Positions 8,170-16,124 of a stretch of DNA of 64,000 bases are shown here, in pieces. The position numbers and the translations under genes were made by a program. The DNA lies in NCBI GenBank assembly GCA_947473475.1, contig CANJBZ010000022.1:1-64000 (forward strand), read 5' to 3'. A model generated the notes under the pieces. It searched no databases. It saw nothing but the letters and a program-made list of their open reading frames with translations, and was not told where the DNA came from. This DNA comes from Alphaproteobacteria bacterium. Its GTDB lineage: Bacteria; Pseudomonadota; Alphaproteobacteria; Micropepsales; Micropepsaceae. How positions within the stretch are numbered: position 1 is the stretch's first letter; each line of letters starts with the position of its first letter.

Positions 8170-9084
8170 ATGTTTCGAATGTGTCCGGCAGTGAATGTAT
8201 CGCTCGTTGTTTTGTCCCTGACCTTTTTGTGTACGGTCGCGATAGCCGTGGATAATACACCGGCGCCCGATTTTTCCGGCCTGTGGATTCATCCCACTCT
8301 TCCGGGTTTCGAGCCGCCTCTGTCAGGGCCGGGTCCCGTACGAAACCTATCGCGCACGCGCGCCGGCGTGAGCGATTTCAACCGGCTTGCCGGTGATTAC
8401 AACAATCCGATCCTGAAACCGGAAGCGGCGGAAATCGTGAAGAAGCATGGCGAAATGTCCGTCGCCGGGGTTGGCTACCCGACACCGAGCGGCCAGTGCT
8501 GGCCTGGCGGGCTGCCCTATATGTTTTGGAATCTTGAGATGCAGATGTTCCAGCGTCCGAACGAGATCACCATGCTTTACCTGATCGATCACCAGGTCCG
8601 TCATGTGCGCATGAATGTATCGCACCCCGCGCGCGTGATCCCGTCGCTGAGCGGCGATTCAGTCGGCCGTTACGAAGGCGATACGCTTTTCATCGACACC
8701 ATCGGAATAAAACCAGGCCGTTTTGCGATGGTCGATATGTTCGGCACGCCGCACAGTCCGGCTTTGCATGTGGTGGAGCGCTATCGTCTCATCGACAACG
8801 AAGCGATGAAGCAGGCAGCGGAACGGGACGAAAAAGAAAATCTGCGTTTGCCCGATTACACAAACGACGTCGGCATCGCCGTCGATCGCGAATACAAAGG
8901 CAAAGGCTTACAAATGGAATTCACCGTCGAAGATCCCGCCGTTTTCACGACGCCCTGGAAAGCGACGATTACCTACAGGCGCGGGGCGACGGAATGGCGG
9001 GAACATGTCTGCGCCGAAAACATGCACGAATATTATAACAGCAAGGATGTCGACGTCCCGACCGCGACAAGACCGGATTTTTGA
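8170..9084 (+). CDS. PDF-tailed exported protein, paralogue 1
   Basis: A 304-residue protein with a Sec signal peptide. The mature chain starts with PAPDFSGLW and continues with SGPGPVRN, NPILKPEAAE, GDSVGRYEGDTLFIDTIGI near the middle, HVVERYRLID, DPAVFTTPWKATITYRR, CAEN, and ends in -RPDF. Four more genes in this window share the same ordered motifs: 47197, 48092, 49043 and 58940. I do not know a named function; similar proteins are common in Acidobacteria and alphaproteobacteria as hypothetical proteins. ATG 8170 has GAGAGGGG upstream and is preferred to GTG 8152. Confidence 0.75.
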   Translation: MFRMCPAVNVSLVVLSLTFLCTVAIAVDNTPAPDFSGLWIHPTLPGFEPPLSGPGPVRNLSRTRAGVSDFNRLAGDYNNPILKPEAAEIVKKHGEMSVAGVGYPTPSGQCWPGGLPYMFWNLEMQMFQRPNEITMLYLIDHQVRHVRMNVSHPARVIPSLSGDSVGRYEGDTLFIDTIGIKPGRFAMVDMFGTPHSPALHVVERYRLIDNEAMKQAAERDEKENLRLPDYTNDVGIAVDREYKGKGLQMEFTVEDPAVFTTPWKATITYRRGATEWREHVCAENMHEYYNSKDVDVPTATRPDF

Positions 9085-9203
9085 GGAGATGATTTCACAC
9101 CGGCCCCAATCTTGCGCAATCGATGGTGGGGTACGCGGCCGGATGCTATCCTGCGATAAAGGTTTTCGATTACCAGAGAAATGCCAGCCGAAGGGATGTC
9201 GTT

Positions 9204-9734
9204 ATGCCTAGACTGCTCGATCGCATCGCCACCAAACTTTCCGTCACCGCAATGGCGGTATCTGCCGCGATCTCGGTCCTTATAAGCTCGGCCCAAGGCC
9301 AGCCTTTGACGATACAAACCATTTCCGCTGGCCAGGCGCTTAAGATCGTGAACGCTGCGATTGCAAAGTGCAGTCAGCCTGGCCCCAAGATTACAATCAG
9401 CGTCGCAGTGGTCGATCAGGCTGGAAACCCACGGCTGATGTTGAACGCCGATACCGCATCGCCGCACAATTTCGACCTGGCACGACGCAAGGCCTATACC
9501 GCCCGCACCTTTCGGATGCCTTCCTCGGAATGGGCGAAAGCCTCAACCGGTGACACCCCGCAGGCCGCTCAACGGCAGATGGTTGGCGTCATCGCGCTGG
9601 GCGGCGGGGTGCCGATCACGATGAAAGGCGAAACTATTGGCGGCGTCGGTATTTCTGGCGCCATGGGCGGCCAGCCCGCCGAAGAAGCCTGTGCCCGCGC
9701 GGCGGTAGATTCCATCTCGGGCGAGTTGCGATAG
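9204..9734 (+). CDS. exported GlcG/HbpS-family protein
   Basis: A 176-residue protein with an N-terminal signal sequence ending near SSAQG and a single GlcG/HbpS-like domain. Family landmarks are ITISVAVVDQAGNPRLML, FDLARRKAYTARTF, GVIALGGGVPI and IGGVGISGAMGGQPAEEACARAAVD. HbpS binds haem outside the cell in Streptomyces, and GlcG sits in glycolate operons. Neither role is established for this branch. The start is ATG 9204 with AAGGGA upstream, since an earlier frame opening at 9123 lacks a signal-like start. It follows the acetamidase-like and PDF genes in the same direction. Confidence 0.78.
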   Translation: MPRLLDRIATKLSVTAMAVSAAISVLISSAQGQPLTIQTISAGQALKIVNAAIAKCSQPGPKITISVAVVDQAGNPRLMLNADTASPHNFDLARRKAYTARTFRMPSSEWAKASTGDTPQAAQRQMVGVIALGGGVPITMKGETIGGVGISGAMGGQPAEEACARAAVDSISGELR

Positions 9735-9821
9735 CCAGGCCGTTTTCCAGCGGTAAGCGGTGGATTCTGGCCCTCATGGGCTCCGTCAGCGTTTTGCGGA
9801 TCGGTGACGGGCTTGTGAAAG

Positions 9822-10484
9822 ATGCGGGCTGAACTGACGATTCCTGGTGGAAGGTGGCCCATCGCCTGGGCTTTGGTTGCGCTGAGTTTTATCCCGGTGG
9901 CCGCCGGGATGCACAGGCTTGGGAACCTCGCCGCCGGACATGCGAACTCGCTGGAAGATGGGCGCTTCTTCGCTGCGCCAGCGCCAGTGGTTATGCACAT
10001 CATCGCCGTGTCCGTTTTCGCGATCCTTGGCGCCTTCCAGTTCGCGCCGGCGCTGCGAAATCCGTCCTCCTGTTGGCACAGGACAGCCGGATGGCTCGTC
10101 CTTCCATGTGGGTTGGTAGCCTCTTTAACCGGGCTTTGGATGACGCAGTTCTATCCCCAGATCGCGACGGACAGCGCACTGCTGTATTCCATTCGGCTGG
10201 TCGTAGGGGTGGCTATGACGTCGTTCCTCATTCTGGCCGTTGTCTTTCTCCGAAAGCGCGCTTTCCAAGCGCATGGCGCGTCCATGATGAGGGCTTACGC
10301 CCTCGGAATGGGGGCCGGAACGCAAGTACTGACCCATCTCCCATGGTTCGTGTTCGCCGGTACGCCCGGGCCGGTTGCTCGCGCCCTCCTGATGGGGGCC
10401 GGTTGGCTCATCAACATTGGCATCGCCGAAGCGATCATTCGCCGCCTTCCGCCTCGCCAAACCGGGCGCTCGGTACCGGGTTAA
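9822..10484 (+). CDS. DUF2306-like integral membrane protein
   Basis: A 220-residue protein with about six predicted membrane helices, for example WALVALSFIPVAAGMH, VVMHIIAVSVFAILGAFQF, TAGWLVLPCGLVASLTGLWM, LVVGVAMTSFLILAVVFL and LLMGAGWLINIGIAEAII. The HIIAVSVFAILGAFQF segment followed by WHRTAGW is the pattern seen in DUF2306 proteins. Their conserved histidines resemble haem-b ligands of small cytochromes, but no function is proved. GTGAAAG precedes ATG 9822. It runs in the same direction as the GlcG-like gene, 88 bases away. Confidence 0.7.
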   Translation: MRAELTIPGGRWPIAWALVALSFIPVAAGMHRLGNLAAGHANSLEDGRFFAAPAPVVMHIIAVSVFAILGAFQFAPALRNPSSCWHRTAGWLVLPCGLVASLTGLWMTQFYPQIATDSALLYSIRLVVGVAMTSFLILAVVFLRKRAFQAHGASMMRAYALGMGAGTQVLTHLPWFVFAGTPGPVARALLMGAGWLINIGIAEAIIRRLPPRQTGRSVPG

Positions 10485-10713
10485 AACCTTGGTTTCAGCA
10501 GCTTGGTGAGCGGCAGGGGCGAGGCCCGCGGACCTCGAACGGAGGCGTCCGCGGCAGATGACGCCGTTACGGAAATTGAAGTGGGGGCGCGGTCCTTGTC
10601 GGATTTTTGCACCGGGACGAACAAAACTGCGCCGTCCACGCACTGTGTTTCTTGACTTGGCGCGCCAAGAAAACGAAATTCTGTGCGGATTGAAGAAATT
10701 TCATGGACATTGA

Positions 10714-11331
10714 ATGGGCCGCTACAAAGAACACCGTGAGCCGAAACGCCGCGGATACGATGACGACAACTGGGTCAGTGATCGCGGAGCCGATCGCGGA
10801 GCCGACCGCCGCCCAAGCTATGCGAGTCCCGCCGCAGCGGACGGAGCAGAACCTGTCGATTCGGTCGTGAAATGGTTTAATGCCGAGAAGGGCTTCGGGT
10901 TTGTTTCCCTGGCCGGGGGCACCGACGCATTCCTGCACATACGTCAATTGGAGAGCGCAGGGCACAGCAGCGTCCCTGAGGGGACCCGCATTAAGGTGCG
11001 GGTCGGGAAGGGGCAAAAGGGCCCAGAGGTCACCGAAGTCGTTGAGGTGGATCTACAGCCCGCCCAGCCTGGGAGTTCGCAGCGAGGCGCTGCCAGACCC
11101 TCCCAGGCCGCAGGTCAGACCAATGACGCCCTTGGCACGGTGAAATTTTATAAGACCGACAAGGGATTCGGTTTTGTAGGTCAGGATGGCGGTGGCAAGG
11201 ATGTGTTCGTCCACGCAACCACCCTTACGCGCGCTGGATTGAACGGCCTGTCTGAAGGACAGCGCGTACGGATGCAGGTCAGCCAAGGTCAAAAAGGGCT
11301 GGAGGCTCAATCGATAGAGCTTTTGGACTAG
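10714..11331 (+). CDS. double cold-shock-domain protein
   Basis: A 205-residue protein with an Arg/Asp-rich N-terminal 45 residues and two cold-shock domains joined by a Gln/Ser/Ala linker. Domain 1 (about 48-115) carries KGFGFV and the altered second motif DAFLHI. Domain 2 (about 138-205) has canonical KGFGFV and VFVHA. Two-domain CSPs are typical of alphaproteobacteria, where related proteins act as RNA chaperones in stationary phase. The stop codon TAG (11329-11331) is shared with the first bases of a palindromic repeat, so the repeat stem probably shapes the mRNA 3' end. Confidence 0.9.
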   Translation: MGRYKEHREPKRRGYDDDNWVSDRGADRGADRRPSYASPAAADGAEPVDSVVKWFNAEKGFGFVSLAGGTDAFLHIRQLESAGHSSVPEGTRIKVRVGKGQKGPEVTEVVEVDLQPAQPGSSQRGAARPSQAAGQTNDALGTVKFYKTDKGFGFVGQDGGGKDVFVHATTLTRAGLNGLSEGQRVRMQVSQGQKGLEAQSIELLD

Positions 11332-11432
11332 AGCATGATCCGATCAAAATGAATCGGATCATGCTCTAGATTCCTTGGTTTGGCGCGCAATCTAACGACG
11401 AACCGGTGTCCACTTCGTCGGATTGCGCTCTA
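11329..11432. repeat. double-hairpin intergenic repeat, copy 3 (inverted)
   Basis: Opposite orientation to copies 1 and 2. The GAGCATGATCCGATC palindrome comes first, then the module ending GTCGGATTGCGCTCT. It starts on the stop codon of the double cold-shock gene and is joined head to tail with copy 4. Confidence 0.9.
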
Positions 11433-11534
11433 GAGCATGATCCGATCAAAATGAATCGGATCATGCTCTAGCTTCCTTGGTTTGGCGCGTAATCTAACGA
11501 CGAACCGGCGTCCACTTCGTCGGATTGCGCTCTA
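11431..11534. repeat. double-hairpin intergenic repeat, copy 4 (tandem with copy 3)
   Basis: Nearly identical to copy 3, differing at a few positions (for example GCTTCC for ATTCC and GCGTAATC for GCGCAATC). The tandem arrangement with a shared CTCTAG junction suggests recent duplication. Confidence 0.9.
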
Positions 11535-11636
11535 AGCGATCATTCCATCGCGTGGCGATTGTCTTTGGGCGCCGTTCTTTGAACGGAGTCTTCTTTTACG
11601 TTGCCTGCCACCCCGCGCAAACGGCCACAGCAATCG

Positions 11637-12383
11637 ATGCACGAACCTTTAAGTCTCAGCGAACTCGACAAGCTCAAGACGCGCATCCAGGCGCTCCGCG
11701 CCAAGACAATCGAAAACGGCTGCACCGAGGACGAAGCGTTGTCCGCTGCCGCCAAGGTCGCCGAACTGATCGACCGCTACGACCTCTCGCTCACCGACGT
11801 CGAAATGCGGGAGATGCCGTGCGAGCGGCTGGAATACGAGACTTGGCGCAAGAAGCGCATTCCGATCGACGGCTGCGTCAGCGCCGTGGCGCTTTTCTGC
11901 GACTGCAGGGTCTGGCGCGAGAAGAACCAAACCGGCGAGGCCCGATACGTCTACTTTGGCTTGCGCTCGGATATCGCCGTAGCACTTTACTTAACCGAGC
12001 TGATCGACACCGCGGTCAGGTCCGAACTCGGCCGTTACAAGACCAAGCCCGATTACCAGCGGTTCCGGCACAAGGAGCGGCACATGGCAAATGCCTCTTT
12101 CGCGCTGGGTATGGTTGCGTCCATCGCGAATAAATTGACAGCGATGAAGGCTGGGCGCGATGAAGCGAACAGCAGTACGGGGCGCGATCTAGTCGTCCTT
12201 AAGACTGCGATCGTCGACGCAGAGCTTGAAAAGCTGGATTTGAAATTGCGCAAGCCACGCGGTGCAAGCCGCATGGTGTCGATGACGGCCTATGAAGCCG
12301 GTAGTACCGCCGGTGCTTCGTTGGCCATCAACCCCGGAATTGGCGAAGCGCCGGGGCGGCAAACCGTTGGCAAGTGCCGCTGA
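11637..12383 (+). CDS. DUF2786-type protein
   Basis: About 248 soluble residues. The N-terminal ~60 residues match the DUF2786 pattern: LKTRIQALRAKTIENGCTEDEALSAAAKVAELIDRYDLSLTDVE, read across its two helices. A mixed alpha/beta region (WREKNQTGEARYVYFGLRSDIAVALYLTELI) and a long helix follow. The C-terminal SMTAYEAGSTAGASLAINPGI segment is typical of longer members, which often sit near mobile elements. No catalytic site is known. ATG 11637 is chosen. TTG 11601, with GGAG upstream, is an alternative adding 12 residues. Confidence 0.72.
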   Translation: MHEPLSLSELDKLKTRIQALRAKTIENGCTEDEALSAAAKVAELIDRYDLSLTDVEMREMPCERLEYETWRKKRIPIDGCVSAVALFCDCRVWREKNQTGEARYVYFGLRSDIAVALYLTELIDTAVRSELGRYKTKPDYQRFRHKERHMANASFALGMVASIANKLTAMKAGRDEANSSTGRDLVVLKTAIVDAELEKLDLKLRKPRGASRMVSMTAYEAGSTAGASLAINPGIGEAPGRQTVGKCR

Positions 12384-12406
12384 CGCTTTGAACGGCGTAT
12401 GATTCG

Positions 12407-13396
12407 TTACGCGCCGCTCCAGATTTTGCTTAGGATATCGAACGACCTTAGCCGTGCCGCATGGTCGAAAATCTGCGCGGTCACGATAAGTTCGTCCGGC
12501 CTGTGACGGGCGATGAAAGTTTTTAGACCGTGTTCCACCGTCGCGGGCGATCCGACGATCGCGCAGGCGCGAACGGATTCCAGTATTGCTCTGCCACGCT
12601 CGTCGAGAACGGCCGCGATGTTATCGATGGGCGGCGGCAACTGACCGGGCCGTCCCGAGCGGAGGTTGATAACGGCCTGCTGCTGCGACGTGTACAGCCA
12701 CGTGGCTTCGGAATCGGTTTCTGCCGCGAAGACACCGATCCCCAGCATGACGTGCGGCTTCGGTAGATGCGGCGAAGGACGAAAGTGCTGCCGGTACAAG
12801 GCGATTGCAGGTTCAAGATCGTGCGGCGCGAAATGCGATGCGAAGGCGTAGGGAAGCCCCAGAGCTGCGGCGAGTTGCGCGCCGTACGTGCTTGAACCCA
12901 GAATCCAAACAGGCACGTCCGTTCCGGCGCCGGGAATGGCGCGCACGGGTTGCCCCGGCGACAGCGGACCCAGATAGGCCATCAGCTCCAGGACATCCTG
13001 AGGAAAGGAGTCGTGGTCGCCCATGAGGTTTCGGCGGAGGGCCTGCATTGTGCGTTGATCGGTGCCGGGCGCCCGGCCGACGCCAAGATCGATACGGCCC
13101 GGATAAAGGGTCGCAAGCGTTCCAAATTGTTCCGCGATGACTAGAGGTGAATGGTTCGGAAGCATGATGCCGCCGGAGCCGACCCGGATGGTGTTCGTCG
13201 CGCCTGCGACATGGCCGATCACGATCGAAGTCGCGGCGCTGGCGATGCCCGGCATGTTGTGGTGTTCGGCCAGCCAATATCTGCGGTAGCCCCACGCTTC
13301 GGCATGACGGGCCAAGTCAACGGTGTTGCGCAACGCGGCCGCTGCGTCGCCACCGCGCGTGATGGGGGAAAGGTCGAGAACGGAAAGCGGTATCAT
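12407..13396 (-). CDS. luciferase-like flavin-dependent monooxygenase
   Basis: A 329-residue TIM-barrel LLM-class protein. Landmarks are LSVLDLSPI at the start, [23 protein letters not shown] near residue 45, [25 protein letters not shown] near 75, [17 protein letters not shown], and [27 protein letters not shown] near 160. The EHHN and LPNH segments are the usual FMN-proximal parts. It resembles the YhbW-like subgroup, so the substrate is not predictable. Soluble, with no signal peptide. It lies 42 bases downstream of the Tat-exported isomerase-like gene on the same strand and may share its transcript. Confidence 0.85.
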   Translation of the reverse strand: MIPLSVLDLSPITRGGDAAAALRNTVDLARHAEAWGYRRYWLAEHHNMPGIASAATSIVIGHVAGATNTIRVGSGGIMLPNHSPLVIAEQFGTLATLYPGRIDLGVGRAPGTDQRTMQALRRNLMGDHDSFPQDVLELMAYLGPLSPGQPVRAIPGAGTDVPVWILGSSTYGAQLAAALGLPYAFASHFAPHDLEPAIALYRQHFRPSPHLPKPHVMLGIGVFAAETDSEATWLYTSQQQAVINLRSGRPGQLPPPIDNIAAVLDERGRAILESVRACAIVGSPATVEHGLKTFIARHRPDELIVTAQIFDHAARLRSFDILSKIWSGA

Positions 13397-13438
13397 GCGC
13401 CGATATAGTCATAGGGAAGGCGGCGTTCAAAGGGCGGC

Positions 13439-14365
13439 CTATAATACGCCCGCCTTACCCATGACCGTTTCGCACTTCTGGCGAATCTCTCGCGCAACCT
13501 CGTACGGATCGCCCTGCTGGAATTTCGGGAGGAAAAGTTCGACCGAAAGCGGACCGGCATAGTCCTTATCCGCGAGCTTGCGCAGCATCGTGTTCAGCGG
13601 CGACACGCCATCGCCGGGAATGATCCGCGTGGTGTTGTCGAGCAGTTCCCGCGGCATGTCCGGTACATCCTGGAAGTGGACGTGCTGAATTTCACCGGCG
13701 CGGATTTGATCCATGTCTTCGAGTTTATTGAGCCCCGACCAGAAGTGATAGAAGTCGAACATGAGGCCGAAGTTCGGGTGCGCGGCCTCGCGCGTGAGCT
13801 TGAGCGCGGTCGGTAGCGTCGACATATACGGAGACGCGCGAACGAATTCGACGCTGACGAACATATTGAAGGGCTTGGCCGTCTCGCCCACGCCGCGCAT
13901 ATTGTCCGCAACGGTCTTGTAGTCGTCGATTGCGAGTTTCTTCATTCCGCCGCTGGTCGTGTAGACCTTCCGAAGGCCGAACGAGGCAAACATTTCGAGA
14001 CGGCGCTTGAGAGCCTCAATGGCTTTCGCACGGTTGGGATTTGGTTCGAGAAGTCCATCCACGCTTACCGCGCCGTGGACCACGGTGAGCCCATTGTCGG
14101 TCAGGATTTTCCGTGCGTCATTCAGCGTGTCGTTTTTCAGGAATTCGTCCAGGAAGAGGGCGTTCAGTTCGACATACTTGATGCCGGCCTTCGCCCAACC
14201 CTCCATGGCCTTCCGATAACCTGCGCTCGCGGACGTATTTGTGTGCATGCAGAGAGTCATCTTGCCCGCCGCCGCTGCCACCGCTGGGGTGGGACCGGTT
14301 GAAACGGCAATGGGCGACAAGCCTGCCGCCGCCGCACCCATCAGAACATCCCGGCGTGTCGCCAT
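13439..14365 (-). CDS. Tat-exported sugar phosphate isomerase/epimerase-like TIM barrel
   Basis: A 308-residue protein with a twin-arginine leader (TRRDVLMGAAAAGLS). Its barrel is of the AP-endonuclease-2/xylose-isomerase-like type: LCMHTNTSASAGYRKAMEGW, IKYVELNALFLDEFL, LTVVHGAVSVDGLL, FGLMFDFYHFWSG and IQHVHFQDVPDMPRELLD. The metal-binding pattern of this fold (E, D-H, H-x-x-D, E) is recognisable in VELNA, DFYHF, HFQD and LSVELF. Reaction unknown; exported members occur in sugar and inositol catabolism. It is divergent from the CMD-like gene at 14556. Confidence 0.78.
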   Translation of the reverse strand: MATRRDVLMGAAAAGLSPIAVSTGPTPAVAAAAGKMTLCMHTNTSASAGYRKAMEGWAKAGIKYVELNALFLDEFLKNDTLNDARKILTDNGLTVVHGAVSVDGLLEPNPNRAKAIEALKRRLEMFASFGLRKVYTTSGGMKKLAIDDYKTVADNMRGVGETAKPFNMFVSVEFVRASPYMSTLPTALKLTREAAHPNFGLMFDFYHFWSGLNKLEDMDQIRAGEIQHVHFQDVPDMPRELLDNTTRIIPGDGVSPLNTMLRKLADKDYAGPLSVELFLPKFQQGDPYEVAREIRQKCETVMGKAGVL

Positions 14366-14555
14366 CCCCGTCCTCCGCTTCGCTATCGTGTTGGGGGCAC
14401 CTTAAGCCGATGGGGGCAGCAATTCGAGATGGTACAGCGGCGCCCGCTAGGCCCTCTGCCCAAAAGCGGAGATCGGCCGCGGGACAACGCGCGATGTCCA
14501 GTATAGAATTGAACCAATGGCCCGAACGGGCGGGTAACATTCTGGGAGGAATAAA

Positions 14556-15218
14556 ATGAAGAAGATCATCGCGATTGCGTTGCTGGCGGCCTTCGCCGCG
14601 CCCAGTCTTTTGAGCGCCGCGGACAATACGCGCTTTCCGCCCATTCCCGTGGACAAGCAAACGGCCAAGCAGAAGGAATTTATCAAGGCGCTGACCGATA
14701 GCCCGCGTTCGGCCAATGGCGGCGGCGGCAACATCACCAATCCGCCGTTCAAGGTGTATTTGCGCAGCCCCGAATTCGGCACCTACGCGATCAAGATGTC
14801 CGATTATTTGCGCTTCGACACGGGCTTGGAAAACCGGCTGACCGAACTTGCGATTCTGATCGCGGCGCGCAACTGGGACAATGACTACATCTGGACGGCG
14901 CATTTTGGACCGGCGGTGAAGGGCGGCCTCGATCCTTCCGTCGCCGCGGACATGGCAGCCGGCAAGCGGCCCGCAAAGATGAAAGACGACGAGGCGATCG
15001 TTTACGACCTCCTGACCGAGATTTATCGCGACCGCAAAGTCAGCGATGCGACCTTCGCCAAAGCCACTGGGAAATTCGGTGAGAAGGGTGTCATGGATAT
15101 CATCGGGCTTGCCTCCTATTACGGCAATACCGCGATGGCTCTGATTGTCTCGAACGGTACGCGGCCCGCGGGCAACGAGCCCAAGCTGCAGAAACTGACG
15201 CAGAATTTTCCGAAATAA
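14556..15218 (+). CDS. exported carboxymuconolactone-decarboxylase-like protein A
   Basis: A 220-residue protein with a Sec signal peptide ending near LLSAAD. The CMD/AhpD-like helical core contains LTELAILIAARNWDNDYIWTAHFGPAVKGGL and DDEAIVYDLLTEIYRD. The protein has no cysteine at all, so AhpD-type peroxidase chemistry, which needs CxxC, is excluded; a decarboxylase-like or binding role remains possible. GGGAGGA precedes ATG 14556. A paralogue follows after 20 bases, and the pair is surely one operon. Confidence 0.8.
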   Translation: MKKIIAIALLAAFAAPSLLSAADNTRFPPIPVDKQTAKQKEFIKALTDSPRSANGGGGNITNPPFKVYLRSPEFGTYAIKMSDYLRFDTGLENRLTELAILIAARNWDNDYIWTAHFGPAVKGGLDPSVAADMAAGKRPAKMKDDEAIVYDLLTEIYRDRKVSDATFAKATGKFGEKGVMDIIGLASYYGNTAMALIVSNGTRPAGNEPKLQKLTQNFPK

Positions 15219-15238
15219 TATTTTCCGGGGGGATACCC

Positions 15239-15889
15239 ATGAAGAAGGTTTTGACAATCGCGCTGCTGGCGGCCGCATTCGCCATACCGGGCGCGTTGAT
15301 CGCCGCCGAGACACAACGCTTTGCGCCGATCGATCCGAAAGCCTATTCGCCCGCGCAGCAGGAATTCGCCAAGCTGATGACGGTTGGGCAGCGCGCGGGC
15401 ACCGTCACCAATGCGCCGTTCAAGGTGTATTTCGCGAGCCCCGAATTCGGCCTTGAAGCGATCAAGATGTCCAATTACCTGCGCTGGGGAACGGGGCTCG
15501 ATGCGCGGCTTTCTGAACTGGCGATCATCATCGCCGCGCGCCATTGGACAAGCGATTACATCTGGCACGCCCATTATCCGCTTGCGGTGAAGGGCGGGCT
15601 CGATCCTGCCGTCGGCGCGGATATCGCCGCGGGCAAGCGTCCCACAAAGATGAAAGAGGACGAGGCGATCATCTACGATCTTCTGACCGAGATGTATCGC
15701 GACCATGATATTTCAGACGCGACTTATGCCAAGGCGCGCGCCAAATATGGCGAGAAGGGCATCACCGATATTCAGGCGCTTGCGTCTTATTATGGCGTAA
15801 CCGCGATGGCTCTCATCACCGCGCGCGAGAAAACCGCACCGGGCGACGAACCCAAGCTGCAACGCCTCGCGCAGGTGTTCCCGAAGTAG
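15239..15889 (+). CDS. exported carboxymuconolactone-decarboxylase-like protein B
   Basis: A 216-residue tandem paralogue of the preceding protein with the same architecture: Sec leader, then LSELAIIIAARHWTSDYIWHAHYPLAVKGGLDP, DEAIIYDLLTEMYRD, and the shared ending DEPKLQRLAQVFPK. It also has no cysteine. The conserved His in W(T/H)AH and the Glu in SELAI/TELAI are in both copies and are candidate active-site residues. GGGGGATA lies just upstream of ATG 15239. Conservation of the pair suggests a heteromer or two related substrates. Confidence 0.8.
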   Translation: MKKVLTIALLAAAFAIPGALIAAETQRFAPIDPKAYSPAQQEFAKLMTVGQRAGTVTNAPFKVYFASPEFGLEAIKMSNYLRWGTGLDARLSELAIIIAARHWTSDYIWHAHYPLAVKGGLDPAVGADIAAGKRPTKMKEDEAIIYDLLTEMYRDHDISDATYAKARAKYGEKGITDIQALASYYGVTAMALITAREKTAPGDEPKLQRLAQVFPK

Positions 15890-16124
15890 AGAACGCTGCG
15901 GTGGCAGGCGGGAGGGGGCGGTAGGATCGGGGCTACGCGAGCCGATCTTCGTGACTATTCGTTGGCGAGATGGACTGCAGGTTGGCGATGGCTCGCAAGC
16001 GCTTTCGAGTAATTGGCTTGCGCCCGCGGCTTCGGGCCTGTGGTTAACGACCCCTTAATGCGACCGCTGTCATAAGTTGGGACGATACCTCGCCGGTGTC
16101 TCTTGCCACTTTTGGGGGCTCATC

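Noticed and set aside
3158-11534. CRISPR array
   Set aside because: The repeated units are intergenic palindromes of 103 bases, scattered and inverted, without regular spacers.
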